DNA from: Rhexocercosporidium sp. MPI-PUGE-AT-0058
Taxonomy: Eukaryota; Ascomycota; Leotiomycetes; Helotiales
Assembly: GCA_020746875.1 (NCBI GenBank)
Contig: JAGTJL010000008.1
Location: 2,232,001 to 2,296,000, forward strand
Direction: 5' to 3'
Length of the DNA stretch: 64,000 bases
The notes beneath the pieces were generated by a model. It saw only the letters and a program-made list of their open reading frames with translations, was not told where the DNA came from and ran no database searches. Below, in pieces: positions 1 through 10,646 of this stretch (positions are counted from its first letter, which is position 1; each line of letters opens with the position of its first letter). A program made the translations under genes and the position numbers.

Positions 1-1066
1 AGAGAGAGGGGAATAGCAATATATATCTCGACGATTAGTGTCAGACCATGCTGGCGTCATGAGTTGTTAGAAATCCGACCGAAGATTACAAAAAACATCG
101 AAATATCCCCGCTGACAAGGTTGCCGAGGGCGGAGGGAACTCGAGATGTCATTTGCTAAGGAGGGACGATGTTGTTATTTCCGAAAAGCACGCAATGAAT
201 CTAGGGTCGGCAAATAAAGCCGCACCGGTGTGACAAAATTAAAGGACTAACTTTCGTGGCAAATGCAAGATTAAAGCACCATATATCAGAATATGGTGTG
301 TACATATAGAGAAATGACGTCGAAGGCATTGGACTTAGGGTCTTGAATTGCTGGTGAGACACGCCCTGCGAACTGGAGATCCCCCGAATTGAAGAGATCC
401 GAGCTGGATTACCAACCACAGGAAGACATCAGTCGGCTCCCCCAAATACCAAAGCCATTGATTATTCATTCTACCATGAATACCGAACAGGCTCGGGAAG
501 ATCATGCAGCTCGACGGAATGCTCTCAATTCAAAGACTGGATGCCTCCGTTTCACCAAGGAATTCAACAACGGCGAGCGTAGTTGTTGTATTCAAGAATT
601 AGACAATAACTCTGTATCAAAATCGATTTCTATTCTATCCCCGTTTTGCTACATCTTTCATGGAAAATTTCCACTAAGCTATCCAAGGAATGTTCAAGTA
701 CTACTGACAAGCAAGGGCATGAAACATGCAGCATCAGTAAGTATCCATCAGAGCAGGAGTTCATACAGTAACTGCGAAATGAGAGTAGGGAGCACAAGTT
801 GGTTGCTCATGTGGCAGAGCCGCAATGGCACATATGCTAAAATGTGGAGCACGTGAACGCGTGGGCCCGGCACTAAAAGTAAACAAATCCGCCTCGATCC
901 CAAACATGATCTTCGAAATGAAACACCGCAATTATGAAAGCTTCACATTTCCTACATAAACGAGCATAGCATTTACTCGGCATCCGTCGCGTCTCACTTC
1001 ATCTGACGCGACTTTCCAATAAACATAAACAACACATACGACAATCCCCGTGCGACAGTGGTAAAC
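1..1066. other. Left-edge intergenic region upstream of the AT-hook gene
   Basis: No convincing gene. The open frames here begin at non-ATG codons or have no recognisable composition. The last 150 bases should hold the promoter and 5' leader of the next gene; the stretch 985-1066 is rich in C and A before the ATG, as in many fungal leaders. A fragment of a gene lying further left cannot be excluded. Confidence 0.5.
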
Positions 1067-4000
1067 ATGAACGATGCAATGTTATCCTCTCCGGATCCTC
1101 TCAACGACTCTCCCACTTACCAATCTCCCGCGAAACCCCGACGCTCGTCGCGAGCCAGACGCAGCTTACCCCTCCAAGGAAGCTCTCCGAAGAAGCAAAC
1201 CTTCGAATTGGATGTTGGGAACAGCTTGTCACCGCAAAAGATTCGTGTCACGGTGGAGGCTGGAGAATCAGATGCGGAAAATGCATATTCACACTTCAAT
1301 GGACTATCCTCGTCCCCAACGCGAGTGCCAACGAATCGAAGAAGAGAGCGGACAACTACAACTATAGTTCCGGTGAAAGGTCTTTCGGACTCGGAGGATG
1401 AGGCCCCTCAAGCGGTTACTCCAAAGCGTGGCAGAGGCCGACCCAGAAAGTCAATTGGTACTCCCGTGCCTGCAAAGAAGACTGGACGTGCGAGCACACC
1501 GACTCAGAAGGGCAGAAGAAAATCCATTGGTTCACTGGTAGACGGTGATGATGATGAAGACATAAATTTTCAGATTGGAAAAGGAGTCGAGATTGGCCGA
1601 GGGAAGGGAAGGTCAAAGTCTAGATCTAGGTCTACGAAGGGGAGACGGAGCTCTACACCAGCGACTGCCTCTAAGACTGTGTCGAGCGCAGTGGGTAAGA
1701 AGGAAAAGGGATCTCGAAAAGCTCGGGGAACTAAAGACGTCGAGGTGCTAGAGAACGAAAGCTGTCAAGGCACTTTGCAGGACCAAGAACAAATTTTTGG
1801 TGATTACGATAATGATGGAGCTCTGGAGCCTATCGATTCCAATGCACATAGCCATGCGTCGCCGTACTCTACAATCCGATCAACCACTACAATTGGAGCG
1901 ACCGAACCAGATGTAGTGATTGCACGATTTGATCCAGAGGACGAGACGCCTCGACGACCTGGATGGTCAAGTCCACATGTGATTGAGGCTCCGTCCAGTT
2001 CTAGACGCAGAGCTGATGGTTATCTATCACCGTCTGTATCATCAGCAAAATCATTCGATGATCAAATCGTGGCAACAGGTCCTAGTCCCGATTCGGAGCG
2101 ACGAGGGTCTGCAGGGTCAGTTAACGACGGCTATGCCGGTGATCAATACAACGAAGATGACGGAGAAGAGATTGAGCAGTACCGAGACTTCGATACAATA
2201 CTTGAGAGCGAAGGATTCAGTATGATCTCAGTTGACTCGGTACCTTCGTTACGGGAACACTTCAGTAGCCCTTCGATCCAACCAGAGAAGCAACACTCCA
2301 GCCAAGTCAAGAACATGACATTGCTCGCAGTCCGCGAGGAGCAGGCGGCTTATGATGATTCTTTTTCAGCTATACCCGAGGCCGTCCTCGAAGCAGCTAC
2401 ACCTGGCCGAAAGCCGCAAAATCCCAGACTTTTGTCGGTTCACAAGACGCGAACAGATGACTCTTTCTCAAGCGTCCCACCTGCGGTGCTGCAGGCTGCT
2501 ACTCCAGCTCGGAAATCTCAAGTATCGAAGTTGATAAATCAATGCACTCCTGGCAATGACTCCTTCTCGAGTGTTGCGCCCGAGGTACTCGAAGCAGCAA
2601 CACCGCACCGAACACTGCCAAAGAAGAGACTGTCCGCAACAAACCTAGGTGTGAACGACCAGTATGAGGATTCATTTTCGGCAATTCCAACAGGTATCTT
2701 GGATGCAGCTACTCCAGCAGCAGTCTGCCAGACTCATCCTTCATCCAACAGGCTGGACGTTCCTGTACCGCGACTCAGTGTCTCGCCTTCTCAAGCCCAA
2801 TCAACAGGTTCAGGACCAATCAGACTTTTGACTCCCGAAGAGACCCCTTCTCCACCCATTGACGACTCTGATGTTCAACGACCTAGTTCGAATGGAAATG
2901 TTTCATCGCAGCCCGCAGGTCAGGCTTCTGCACAGGGCTCCAACCAAGATAGCTCCCTGATGCATTCCCACCTGCCTTCTTCTCCACCATCAATAGCACC
3001 GCGAAGATATACCTACACGGCCCACCTTCGCCAGAATCGCCAATTGAACCCAAATATGACGCAAACGCCATCAATTGTCTTTTCGTCTCCGGCACTGCCG
3101 CCGCCTATTCAGATTGGCCGAGGAATGCCCGCTCTTGCACCGCCAGCAGAACAGGCTCAACGGCCAGTTTTGTCTCCAATTGTTCGTGCTGGGCGTATGT
3201 TGCAAGATATCCTTGTACCGTCATCACCCAGAAGTAGATCACAGAGCCTGGGTAGTCCCTTCAAAAGCCCTGCGGCAGATAGAAGATCTTCCTCCATCAT
3301 TGCACAAGGATCGTATCCTTCCCCTGTGCATGAGAGGCTTGCCGGTCCACTACCAAGACTCGATCTTAGTGGGCATTTTGAAGAAGGAAGTTTATCTCAA
3401 CGCCATTCAAGATCGCCTCAACAAGATGACCCTTTCCGAAATAGTGTCACAACACAACAAAGATCTCCATCCCCAGAAGAGAAGCAGCAGTACACCCTCG
3501 AGCTTCCACAACAAAGGCGCTATTCCGATCCACGCCTCCTGAATACAAAGTCACAAGCCGAAACTGTTTCTAGTGATGATGTTATGAGCTGGCAAGCGGA
3601 GGAAGAGATTCCTCTCCGTGATAAAGGCACGTCGTCACTGAACATTGTTGACTCGTTCAGCGAATCCCAAGGCTCAGCAGCAGCAGAGCTATCTGGAGAG
3701 CAAAAATGGGCAGCTGAACGCGCTGCAGTTGTTCAAGAGGCCGCCAATGCCAATGCCAGTAAAGTGATTGTGATTGACTCTGAAGATGAGGACGGCCCAG
3801 ACGAGGATGAGGATTTCGGACTGCTCTTAGAAACACTGAACTCTTCATCGCCTGTAGTCGAGCGTCGAGAGGCGCCGAAGGAGGTTTTAGAGAAGCCAAG
3901 GAGAAGCAAGCTTCCTAGTCCATGGAGAAAAAACAGTAAAAGATTGGTGTACAGTGATGAATTGTCACAAATGCCATCTTCGCCTCCCGAAGCAATTGTC

Positions 4001-5236
4001 GTTCCGGCAGTCAAATCGTTTGGAAAGCAGATCACGTCGGAACCGGTTACAGTTCGACGAATAATACCGCAAGAGCTTAGCGATGATGTAGATGTGGATC
4101 TATCTGAATATCAAATTCCACAGAAGGCAAATTTCAGGCCTCGACCTCGCGAAACTGGAAACCTAGACCTTTCGGCTCTGTTAGGGCCATCGCCTCCGAA
4201 AGACCTCCCAAATACTTCATCTAGACAACAGCAATCGATTTTCCAGAGGCAACCTCGCTCAAGCCAAATATCCTCGAGAGTACAGCAAGTTCCTAGCGAG
4301 AAGCCCACGCTAAAGTTGGATGGGCGAAAAGCAGACGAACCAGTTGAATTGAAGCCAATACCGCAAAAAATGGGCTTCAACCCAAGACCTCGGGACTCCT
4401 CTCCTGCCAAAACATCAACGAAAGTTCCCGCACTCTTCGGCGGCTCTGCAAAGCCTAACCAAACCATCAAGTACCCTGAGCCAGAGTCGTCGTCTCCTGT
4501 TACGATGCCTCTTGCGATCTCATCGCCCAGCCGCACTAACACCATTCAACCACTGCGTACACCTTCTGCTCAAGTGTCGCCTTTAGACTGCAGCATTAAC
4601 TCCAAGTCTTCAGCCTCAGATAAAGAGAACCAGGTCATATCCAACGCTAGGACTCTCAGATGGACAGAATCTCTACGACTTGACACTACCGCCAATGTCG
4701 TACTTCAGACACCTCTCCTACCACTGACCTCGCCAACAAAATCGTGTCTCCGCTCGCCGCTCAAAACACCATCCGCCAGCTCAGGTGGATTGAGTGTGTC
4801 GAACCTTAGTCCCAGCAAAGGAGTGACATTCGTCTCATCATCCCCCACACCGGAATCCCCATCCCACGAGCCCTTATCCGCCGTGACCTGGTCGAAGGAT
4901 CACTGGCGTCTCCTAGACAACATTCTTCAGACCTGGAAACCAGAGAACAATGATTCCCCATTGCCCGGTGACGAGAAGGAAAACAGCGCCAGACGCAGAC
5001 GGAACTCCACACGGGTGATCAGCAGACTCTTGGGCAAAACCGTGTTTAGTGGTGATCAGAAGATGAAGTTGGAACAGTGGCATTTGGAAGCAGTCGATGA
5101 GTTTAGAGGATGCGTACCAGGGTGGCAGGAGAAGGTCGTTGCCATGAGACTCTTTGCGCTCATGGTTGGGGAGGAGAGAAGGGCCAAGGGACTTGTTGGA
5201 GGTGGAAAGGCAGGGAGCTATGACCATCTGAACTAA
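1067..5236 (+). CDS. Large disordered AT-hook nuclear protein
   Basis: A single exon of 1389 residues. The frame is open back to a GTG at 1058, but ATG 1067 is the first real start. Most of the protein is Ser/Pro/Arg-rich and predicted disordered. A canonical AT-hook (RGRGRPRK) lies near residues 120-130, followed by further basic patches. Residues about 430-550 carry four copies of a DSFSxxPxxxLxAATP repeat. A hydrophobic-acidic VIVIDSEDED stretch near residue 900 matches a SUMO-interacting motif. PQKxxFxPRPR occurs twice (nt about 4116-4150 and 4360-4395). The last ~110 residues, starting near WSKDHWRLLDNIL, look folded and are what I recognise as conserved in fungal proteins loosely annotated as AT DNA-binding. 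A chromatin or DNA-associated role is inferred; no enzyme domain is visible. Confidence 0.85.
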   Translation: MNDAMLSSPDPLNDSPTYQSPAKPRRSSRARRSLPLQGSSPKKQTFELDVGNSLSPQKIRVTVEAGESDAENAYSHFNGLSSSPTRVPTNRRRERTTTTIVPVKGLSDSEDEAPQAVTPKRGRGRPRKSIGTPVPAKKTGRASTPTQKGRRKSIGSLVDGDDDEDINFQIGKGVEIGRGKGRSKSRSRSTKGRRSSTPATASKTVSSAVGKKEKGSRKARGTKDVEVLENESCQGTLQDQEQIFGDYDNDGALEPIDSNAHSHASPYSTIRSTTTIGATEPDVVIARFDPEDETPRRPGWSSPHVIEAPSSSRRRADGYLSPSVSSAKSFDDQIVATGPSPDSERRGSAGSVNDGYAGDQYNEDDGEEIEQYRDFDTILESEGFSMISVDSVPSLREHFSSPSIQPEKQHSSQVKNMTLLAVREEQAAYDDSFSAIPEAVLEAATPGRKPQNPRLLSVHKTRTDDSFSSVPPAVLQAATPARKSQVSKLINQCTPGNDSFSSVAPEVLEAATPHRTLPKKRLSATNLGVNDQYEDSFSAIPTGILDAATPAAVCQTHPSSNRLDVPVPRLSVSPSQAQSTGSGPIRLLTPEETPSPPIDDSDVQRPSSNGNVSSQPAGQASAQGSNQDSSLMHSHLPSSPPSIAPRRYTYTAHLRQNRQLNPNMTQTPSIVFSSPALPPPIQIGRGMPALAPPAEQAQRPVLSPIVRAGRMLQDILVPSSPRSRSQSLGSPFKSPAADRRSSSIIAQGSYPSPVHERLAGPLPRLDLSGHFEEGSLSQRHSRSPQQDDPFRNSVTTQQRSPSPEEKQQYTLELPQQRRYSDPRLLNTKSQAETVSSDDVMSWQAEEEIPLRDKGTSSLNIVDSFSESQGSAAAELSGEQKWAAERAAVVQEAANANASKVIVIDSEDEDGPDEDEDFGLLLETLNSSSPVVERREAPKEVLEKPRRSKLPSPWRKNSKRLVYSDELSQMPSSPPEAIVVPAVKSFGKQITSEPVTVRRIIPQELSDDVDVDLSEYQIPQKANFRPRPRETGNLDLSALLGPSPPKDLPNTSSRQQQSIFQRQPRSSQISSRVQQVPSEKPTLKLDGRKADEPVELKPIPQKMGFNPRPRDSSPAKTSTKVPALFGGSAKPNQTIKYPEPESSSPVTMPLAISSPSRTNTIQPLRTPSAQVSPLDCSINSKSSASDKENQVISNARTLRWTESLRLDTTANVVLQTPLLPLTSPTKSCLRSPLKTPSASSGGLSVSNLSPSKGVTFVSSSPTPESPSHEPLSAVTWSKDHWRLLDNILQTWKPENNDSPLPGDEKENSARRRRNSTRVISRLLGKTVFSGDQKMKLEQWHLEAVDEFRGCVPGWQEKVVAMRLFALMVGEERRAKGLVGGGKAGSYDHLN

Positions 5237-6454
5237 AGATGGGGTGTTGGCTTGGAGTACATGGTTTGGGATATGGAGTTACAATATTGTTGAGTGCCAG
5301 ATTGTAGATTTGTATGGGTGGAGTTTCCCGTTGTTGGAGTAGTATAGCAAGCAAAGAGTTGGAGCACTTTTCTTTTGTTAGGATAATGATAAGAATGAAG
5401 ATCGTCTACTTCAAGTAATGATCCCGTCAGCGAATATTATTTCTCTTCCTAGTAGGTTCGTCAGAGGGTGTTCTAAGTAGGGTATGAAGATTTTGCCTTC
5501 CTGGTGCAGTGGTGGACAAGAAATGAGAATAAGTAGGACAAGAGATTTCTAACATACAACTTTGTAGGTATTTAAATGTCATAGACAGCATTCAGCATTC
5601 ATGACTTTTGATTCCCATGAAACGGTTATTTACCAAGGCTAAAACAGATTATGTTCTGCGATTAAGCGAGATAAAAACATAATATAATATGTCAATTTAT
5701 ACGATAAACAGTCCCCCAATTGAAACATAGCAATGGAGAAGCCCACTAGTATAAGACAGTTAAGACTTATCCAGACTTCGATACTAACGAGCCAAAGCAA
5801 CTAATTGCATTTAATTATTACTAAACCCACCTCCTCACCACCCAACCCCGTCTAACCCACCATCAACACCCAAATACTCAATTTGAAGTAGCGAACACCT
5901 CAAATACTTTTGCCAAGGCCTTTAAACTATTACCCTCCTCCTTCTAAGTCTAACGGATTTCAACCACTGTAGAGTCGACTGTGGAGATTGGAGCTTACCT
6001 TTGATGTATCTGTTTCTGTGAAGTGGTCGATCTTTTTTAAGTGTCCTTTTCACATCTTTTATTCAGCAACATCGCTTCGCTAGCTTTCTTGTCTTTTTTG
6101 CGTATTAAGTTGGTTTCGTTGTGCCTAGCAGATGCGATTTTGTACCTTTGAGGCCAAGGAAAGGCTTTCCCATGGATGGAGGATTAATCTGTTCTACTCA
6201 CGAATCTGTTGAAGCATATCGCTCCAGAAATACACTTGCCACGTGAATACCTCAAATACTTAGCATAAATCAGATTGTTGATTCTGTCTCCTTATGTACA
6301 TCACAACTCATTTAAACCCCTACCGCTTTTGGTATTCCCCTATAGCAGAATAAAGCTAAGTCTCGGAGTCTCCAGCGCCAACAAATGCCCGATTCCCCAA
6401 CGCCTAAAGCTTTTTTCCTCCATGACGCCAACCAGAAAGGAAATATGCCCAAGA
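5237..6454. other. Convergent intergenic region
   Basis: About 1.2 kb between the ends of two convergent genes, expected to hold both 3' untranslated regions. It is AT-rich in the middle (5560-5830) with a C/A-rich patch at 5821-5880. I see no gene, RNA gene or repeat in it. Confidence 0.6.
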
Positions 6455-7845
6455 TTAGTGCTCAGTCGCCAAGATCATCTTCTCTCTCTCGTTGCGTCTC
6501 TTCTGGTGCTGCTTCTTGGTGTGTTTCCTCTCGTTCTCCTCTCTCCTCTTGATGGCCTTCAGCTCCTCTGTCTTGATCTCTCCCGCCTTCTTGACAACCT
6601 TGGGGATATGTCTGTGGCGCTTGATGCGGCGAATTTCGGGCATGTGGGCGTATCTCTCTGTCAGGGCTTCGCTGTACTCCAATGCCTGTCGCTGCTTCGC
6701 TGACTTGACACCACTTCGCTCCGAGGCATTTGCCCGCCATAATCGGATGTTGCCGTCGTCGGAGCCAGAGAGAATGTATTTCGAGTCGGGGGTCCATTTG
6801 CATGAGAACACCCTCTGCATACGTTTCGTGTGGTAGATGTCTCTGGAATGACCCTTCATCCTGCTCCATAACCTGACCGTTCTGTCGTAACTTGCGGACA
6901 CGAGCTCTTCGCCTGTAGGGCTGAACTCCACATCCATCACAGCCGCTACGTGATCCTTCAATACGTTGAGAGCCCGATCCATTTTCCTCATGTCAAAAAT
7001 GTAGATGTTGTGGTCTTCACTCGCAACGGCGAAATTCATTGCCTCCATAGGGTTCCAAGATATCGCATTTCCAGGGAATTTCAGGATAGTCCTGGCAAGA
7101 GGCATGGATGTCCTCAAATCGTACAGCACAATGGATCTGTCTGTTGCGGCGGATCCAAGAATTGATGTTTCGACTGGATTGAAAGAGACATTTGTGATGG
7201 TATCCGTGGTTGTGGGCCATCGAAGGACTTCTGGGGTGGCGTTATGCTTCTCTAAATCGTAAATCGAAATGACATCCGACGAAACTGCGAAGGAAGCTTT
7301 TGAACGATGGTGCGAAATACTGGTGAATGCATTCGTTCCCAACCAAGTTGCCGTAGGAGCACTGTCCGGCTGCGTATCGTATGGAGACCAAAGTTTGACC
7401 GACCTGTCACTTGCACAAGTCAAGAGCTTCTTGTCCTGAGTCCAGCACATGCCCTTGACCAAATTCTCATGAGCAGAAGTATGCCACATTTCATCCCTGC
7501 TGGTCAAATCCCAGACCTTGACAATTCCATCACCGCTTCCACTGGCAAATCTCTCCAACGAATTCGGATCCTTCGCAAGGGTGTATACTCCGTCGACATG
7601 ACCTTTCCCCAGTTGCGCAATGAAAGGCGCTGCGAACATCCGCTCTAGTTTCGTCGCATTGAGGGCTCTGGTATACTCGCGGGAGCGAGCAAATGGATGG
7701 AGGGCTGGGTCGAGATTTCGAGGTGCTTTTTGCGCCGATGTGCCTGGGGCTTGCGCCGAAGACGACGGCCTACTTAAAGCTTTGATTTTCTGATACTATG
7801 ATTAGTAAATATTCGTAGTACTCGGACTCATAATATACATACCAT
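6455..7845 (-). CDS. SOF1: SOF1/DCAF13, U3 snoRNP WD40 protein
   Basis: WD40 protein of the small-subunit processome, needed for early 18S rRNA processing in the nucleolus. Read on the minus strand, exon 1 is only the start codon (7843-7845). The intron at 7790-7842 begins GTATGT, has an ACTAAT branch-like site and ends CAG. Exon 2 is 7789-6455. The product is 445 residues, the length of human DCAF13, and begins MKIKALSR, as expected for this family. WD repeats fill roughly residues 60-340 (for example GIVKVWDL, RSVKLWSP, RTVRLWSR, GNIRLWRA). The C-terminal Sof1-like domain is Lys/Arg-rich (RRIKRHRHIPK, then a basic helix). The gene is divergent from RPN6, with 200 bp between the two ATGs. 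Confidence 0.95.
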
Positions 7846-8045
7846 TGTGTTGTTATGAGGTATTCGCCATGTTCCTGAGGGGTGATGAGGTTTATCGGTA
7901 TCAAAAAATATATCGGGTTTGCAGGGATCTCGACTAGCGTGGACTATCCGTAGCGCGGCCGCGTCCAACATGCTTGCCTTGCGTCTAGCAACTCGTCCAA
8001 ACAACCTCAACATTACCACCAATTCCATCTTCCACACATTTCAAG
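7846..8045. promoter_or_regulatory. Bidirectional promoter SOF1/RPN6
   Basis: Only 200 bp separate the start codons of SOF1 (-) and RPN6 (+), so both core promoters must overlap here. A near-palindromic GC core (gcgcggccgcg, about 7953-7963) lies mid-region. That these ribosome-biogenesis and proteasome genes are co-regulated is inference. Confidence 0.6.
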
Positions 8046-9431
8046 ATGGCACCAGCGGACTCAGCACGGATAGTGGAGGCGAAGAAGTTGACAAAGTCGA
8101 ACCCAAGAGAGGCGGAGGCGAAGTACAAGGAGATCATATCCAAAACTCCCTCTGCGACTTCAGACGCAGCTGTACGAGAGTATGAGACTGCTCTGGTCAG
8201 TTTGGGAGAATTATATCGGGACCAAAAGTGAGTAGGAAAGCAAAGGATATTGGCAAGGTGATTCTGACAGGATGAGTAGGAAACCAAATGAGCTGGTAGA
8301 TCTGATTACAACGAGTCGGACTGTGTTGTCCTCGTTCGCAAAGGCAAAGACAGCAAAGCTAGGTATGGAAGACAAATTCAGGTTGTAGTATACCAAGAAC
8401 GATGCTGATATTCTTTCCAAACAGTTCGCCAACTCCTCGACCTCTTCCATGGAATCCCCGATACTACTGATACCCAAATTACCGTCACAAAGTCCTGCAT
8501 CGAATGGGCTACCTCCGAACGACGAGGCTTCCTCCGCCAGAACCTCGAAACCCGCCTCGTCACCCTCTACATGACCAAAGCCTCCTACTACGATGCTCTC
8601 ACACTCATCAACAGTCTGCTCAAAGAGCTCAAGCGCCTCGATGACAAGCTCGTGCTCGTTGAAGTTCAGCTGCTGGAATCCCGGGTTTATCACGCTCTAG
8701 GAAACGTAGCCAAAGGTCGCGCAGCCCTCACGAGTGCCAGAACATCCGCCGCATCAGTTTACACGCCTCCCCTTCTACAAGCAGGTCTGGACATGCAATC
8801 CGGAAAGCTGCACGCAGAAGATAAGGATTTCAACACAGCATTCTCCTACTTCATCGAAGCCCTCGACGGTTACCACACACAAGATGAGCCCGAGAAAGCC
8901 ACCGCCGCTCTCCAATACATGCTCCTCTGCAAGATCATGCTTAATCTCGCGGATGATGTCAACCAGCTCATGACCAGCAAGCAAGCAGTCAAGTACGCAG
9001 GCAAGAACCTCGAAGCCATGAAAGCCGTTGCACGCGCACACTCCAACCGGTCCCTCGAAGAATACGAGAAAGCCCTTGGTGATTACAGACACGAGCTCGG
9101 CAGCGACCCTTTCATCCGCAATCATCTCCGCCGTCTCTACGATGCCATGCTGGAGCAGAATCTAATCAAAGTGATCGAGCCCTTCTCGCGCGTGGAGATC
9201 GACCACATCGCCAAGATGGTTGGCTTGGACACACAGCAAGTGGAGCGCAAGCTGAGCCAGATGATCCTCGACAAGGTCATCATTGGTGTTTTGGACCAGG
9301 GTGCGGGGTGTCTTATCATTTTCGATGAGACGGAGAGGGATGAGGGTTATGATTCTGCATTGGCGACGATTGAGAAGCTGAGTAGCGTGGTGGATGTGCT
9401 GTATACTAACCAGGCGTCTATGCTTGAGTAA
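8046..9431 (+). CDS. RPN6: 26S proteasome regulatory subunit Rpn6 (PSMD11)
   Basis: Scaffold subunit of the 19S lid that clamps lid, base and 20S core together. Three exons: 8046-8227, 8280-8362 and 8425-9431, with introns of 52 and 62 nt (GTGAGT...TAG and GTATGG...ACAG). Both joins keep the frame and give 423 residues, against 422 in human and 434 in yeast. Residues 1-270 are helical TPR-like repeats; the stretch after residue ~285 (SDPFIRNHLRRLYDAMLEQN and on) is the PCI domain with its winged helix, ending in a long C-terminal helix. The ATG sits in AAGATGGC, a good fungal start context. Shares a promoter with SOF1. Confidence 0.95.
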
Positions 9432-10646
9432 GCGAGTTCGAGGGCTAGTTGAATGGGTGGAATGGGGTGTCTAGATGGGCAGGGGCGCATACCATATGCA
9501 CTGTATCATAGAGGCGTAGATGATGGCTGGATGGCAGCGGAATGACAAAATGAATTCATTGCCACATCATATTTCCACTCACTAACTTGGACTTGTACCC
9601 TCCTTCCCATCTTACTATCCTCCAAAGTCCTAAAATCAAGAACAAGAGTTTCAGCGTCCGTCAAAGTTGAAACTCCCATCCAGTACCTGTCATTCCTCCT
9701 TTCCATTTTACCAAATCCACGACCTAATTCCAGACCCATTCCTCGAATTTCTTTTTCTAGATTCTAGTATGTGCAAGCATGGAACATAGGACATATATAC
9801 TTTTAAAAGCAAGGATTATCTAACTGTTTCGACTCCGACTAGAAGATATAGAGGACATCCTGGCTGCTGCCTTGGTTGCCTGCTCAATTACTCACTTAGA
9901 CGAAACCTATCATAAACTCAAGATAATCGCAAGTACATGCAGTACATCTTAAAGGATTACATTATATCGTCGCCACCCTCGATATCTAAATAAATGTTAT
10001 TGGGAAGAAATTAAGCAGGAAACCCTGACTGCTATGCCATGCTATGTCATGTCATGCACGAATCAGTCCCAAGATCCTCAACCCAAATCCAGACCTACTT
10101 AGGTACTGTAAGGCCCAGCTGCCACCAGGATGATCAGCGAAGCAAGTGGTGTCCTTGGAGTTAGGATATGCGTATTACCGAACTCATATCCGTCCTCGAG
10201 TAGCCACCGTTCGAGAGAGAAAGAAAAAACTGGATCACATGTGTGTGTCAGAAGGACAGAAGGACAGACAAGCTTCAACATCACGAAGTCGAAGTCAGTG
10301 GGAAAAGAAGTGGCAAGTGGTAGTACAAATGAGTGACGAGCAAAGCTTGAATTCTAATTTCCCGAAGGAGGAAAAAAATGTATAAAAGTCTCGCACACGA
10401 AGGACGCCATGCCATGGTATATCCCATCCAATCCCATCCCATCCTACTATCGCCTTTCTGCCTTAAAGCAAAGCAAGCCAGAGATGATATAAGTCAAGAA
10501 CATCCCTCAACGCCGTCATCAGGCATCGTTTGATCAATCCCATATGCACATGTATACAACACAACACAGTAAAACTCCCACTCTCAGTCCATTAGCCGCA
10601 TCACAAAGAAAAGACGGCCATGAAAAAAAGGAAACAAGAAAACAAA
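9432..10646. other. Convergent intergenic region with short simple repeats
   Basis: About 1.2 kb between RPN6 and the Sds3-like gene, which converge. It holds their 3' ends. Two local low-complexity patches are visible: ATGCCATGCTATGTCATG-like repeats near 10033-10058 and a CCCATC/CCAATC run near 10421-10447. No gene is supported. Confidence 0.6.

Noticed and set aside
389..856. 155-codon open frame at the left edge
   Set aside because: It begins at TTG, has no recognisable domain, and no splice-linked extension.
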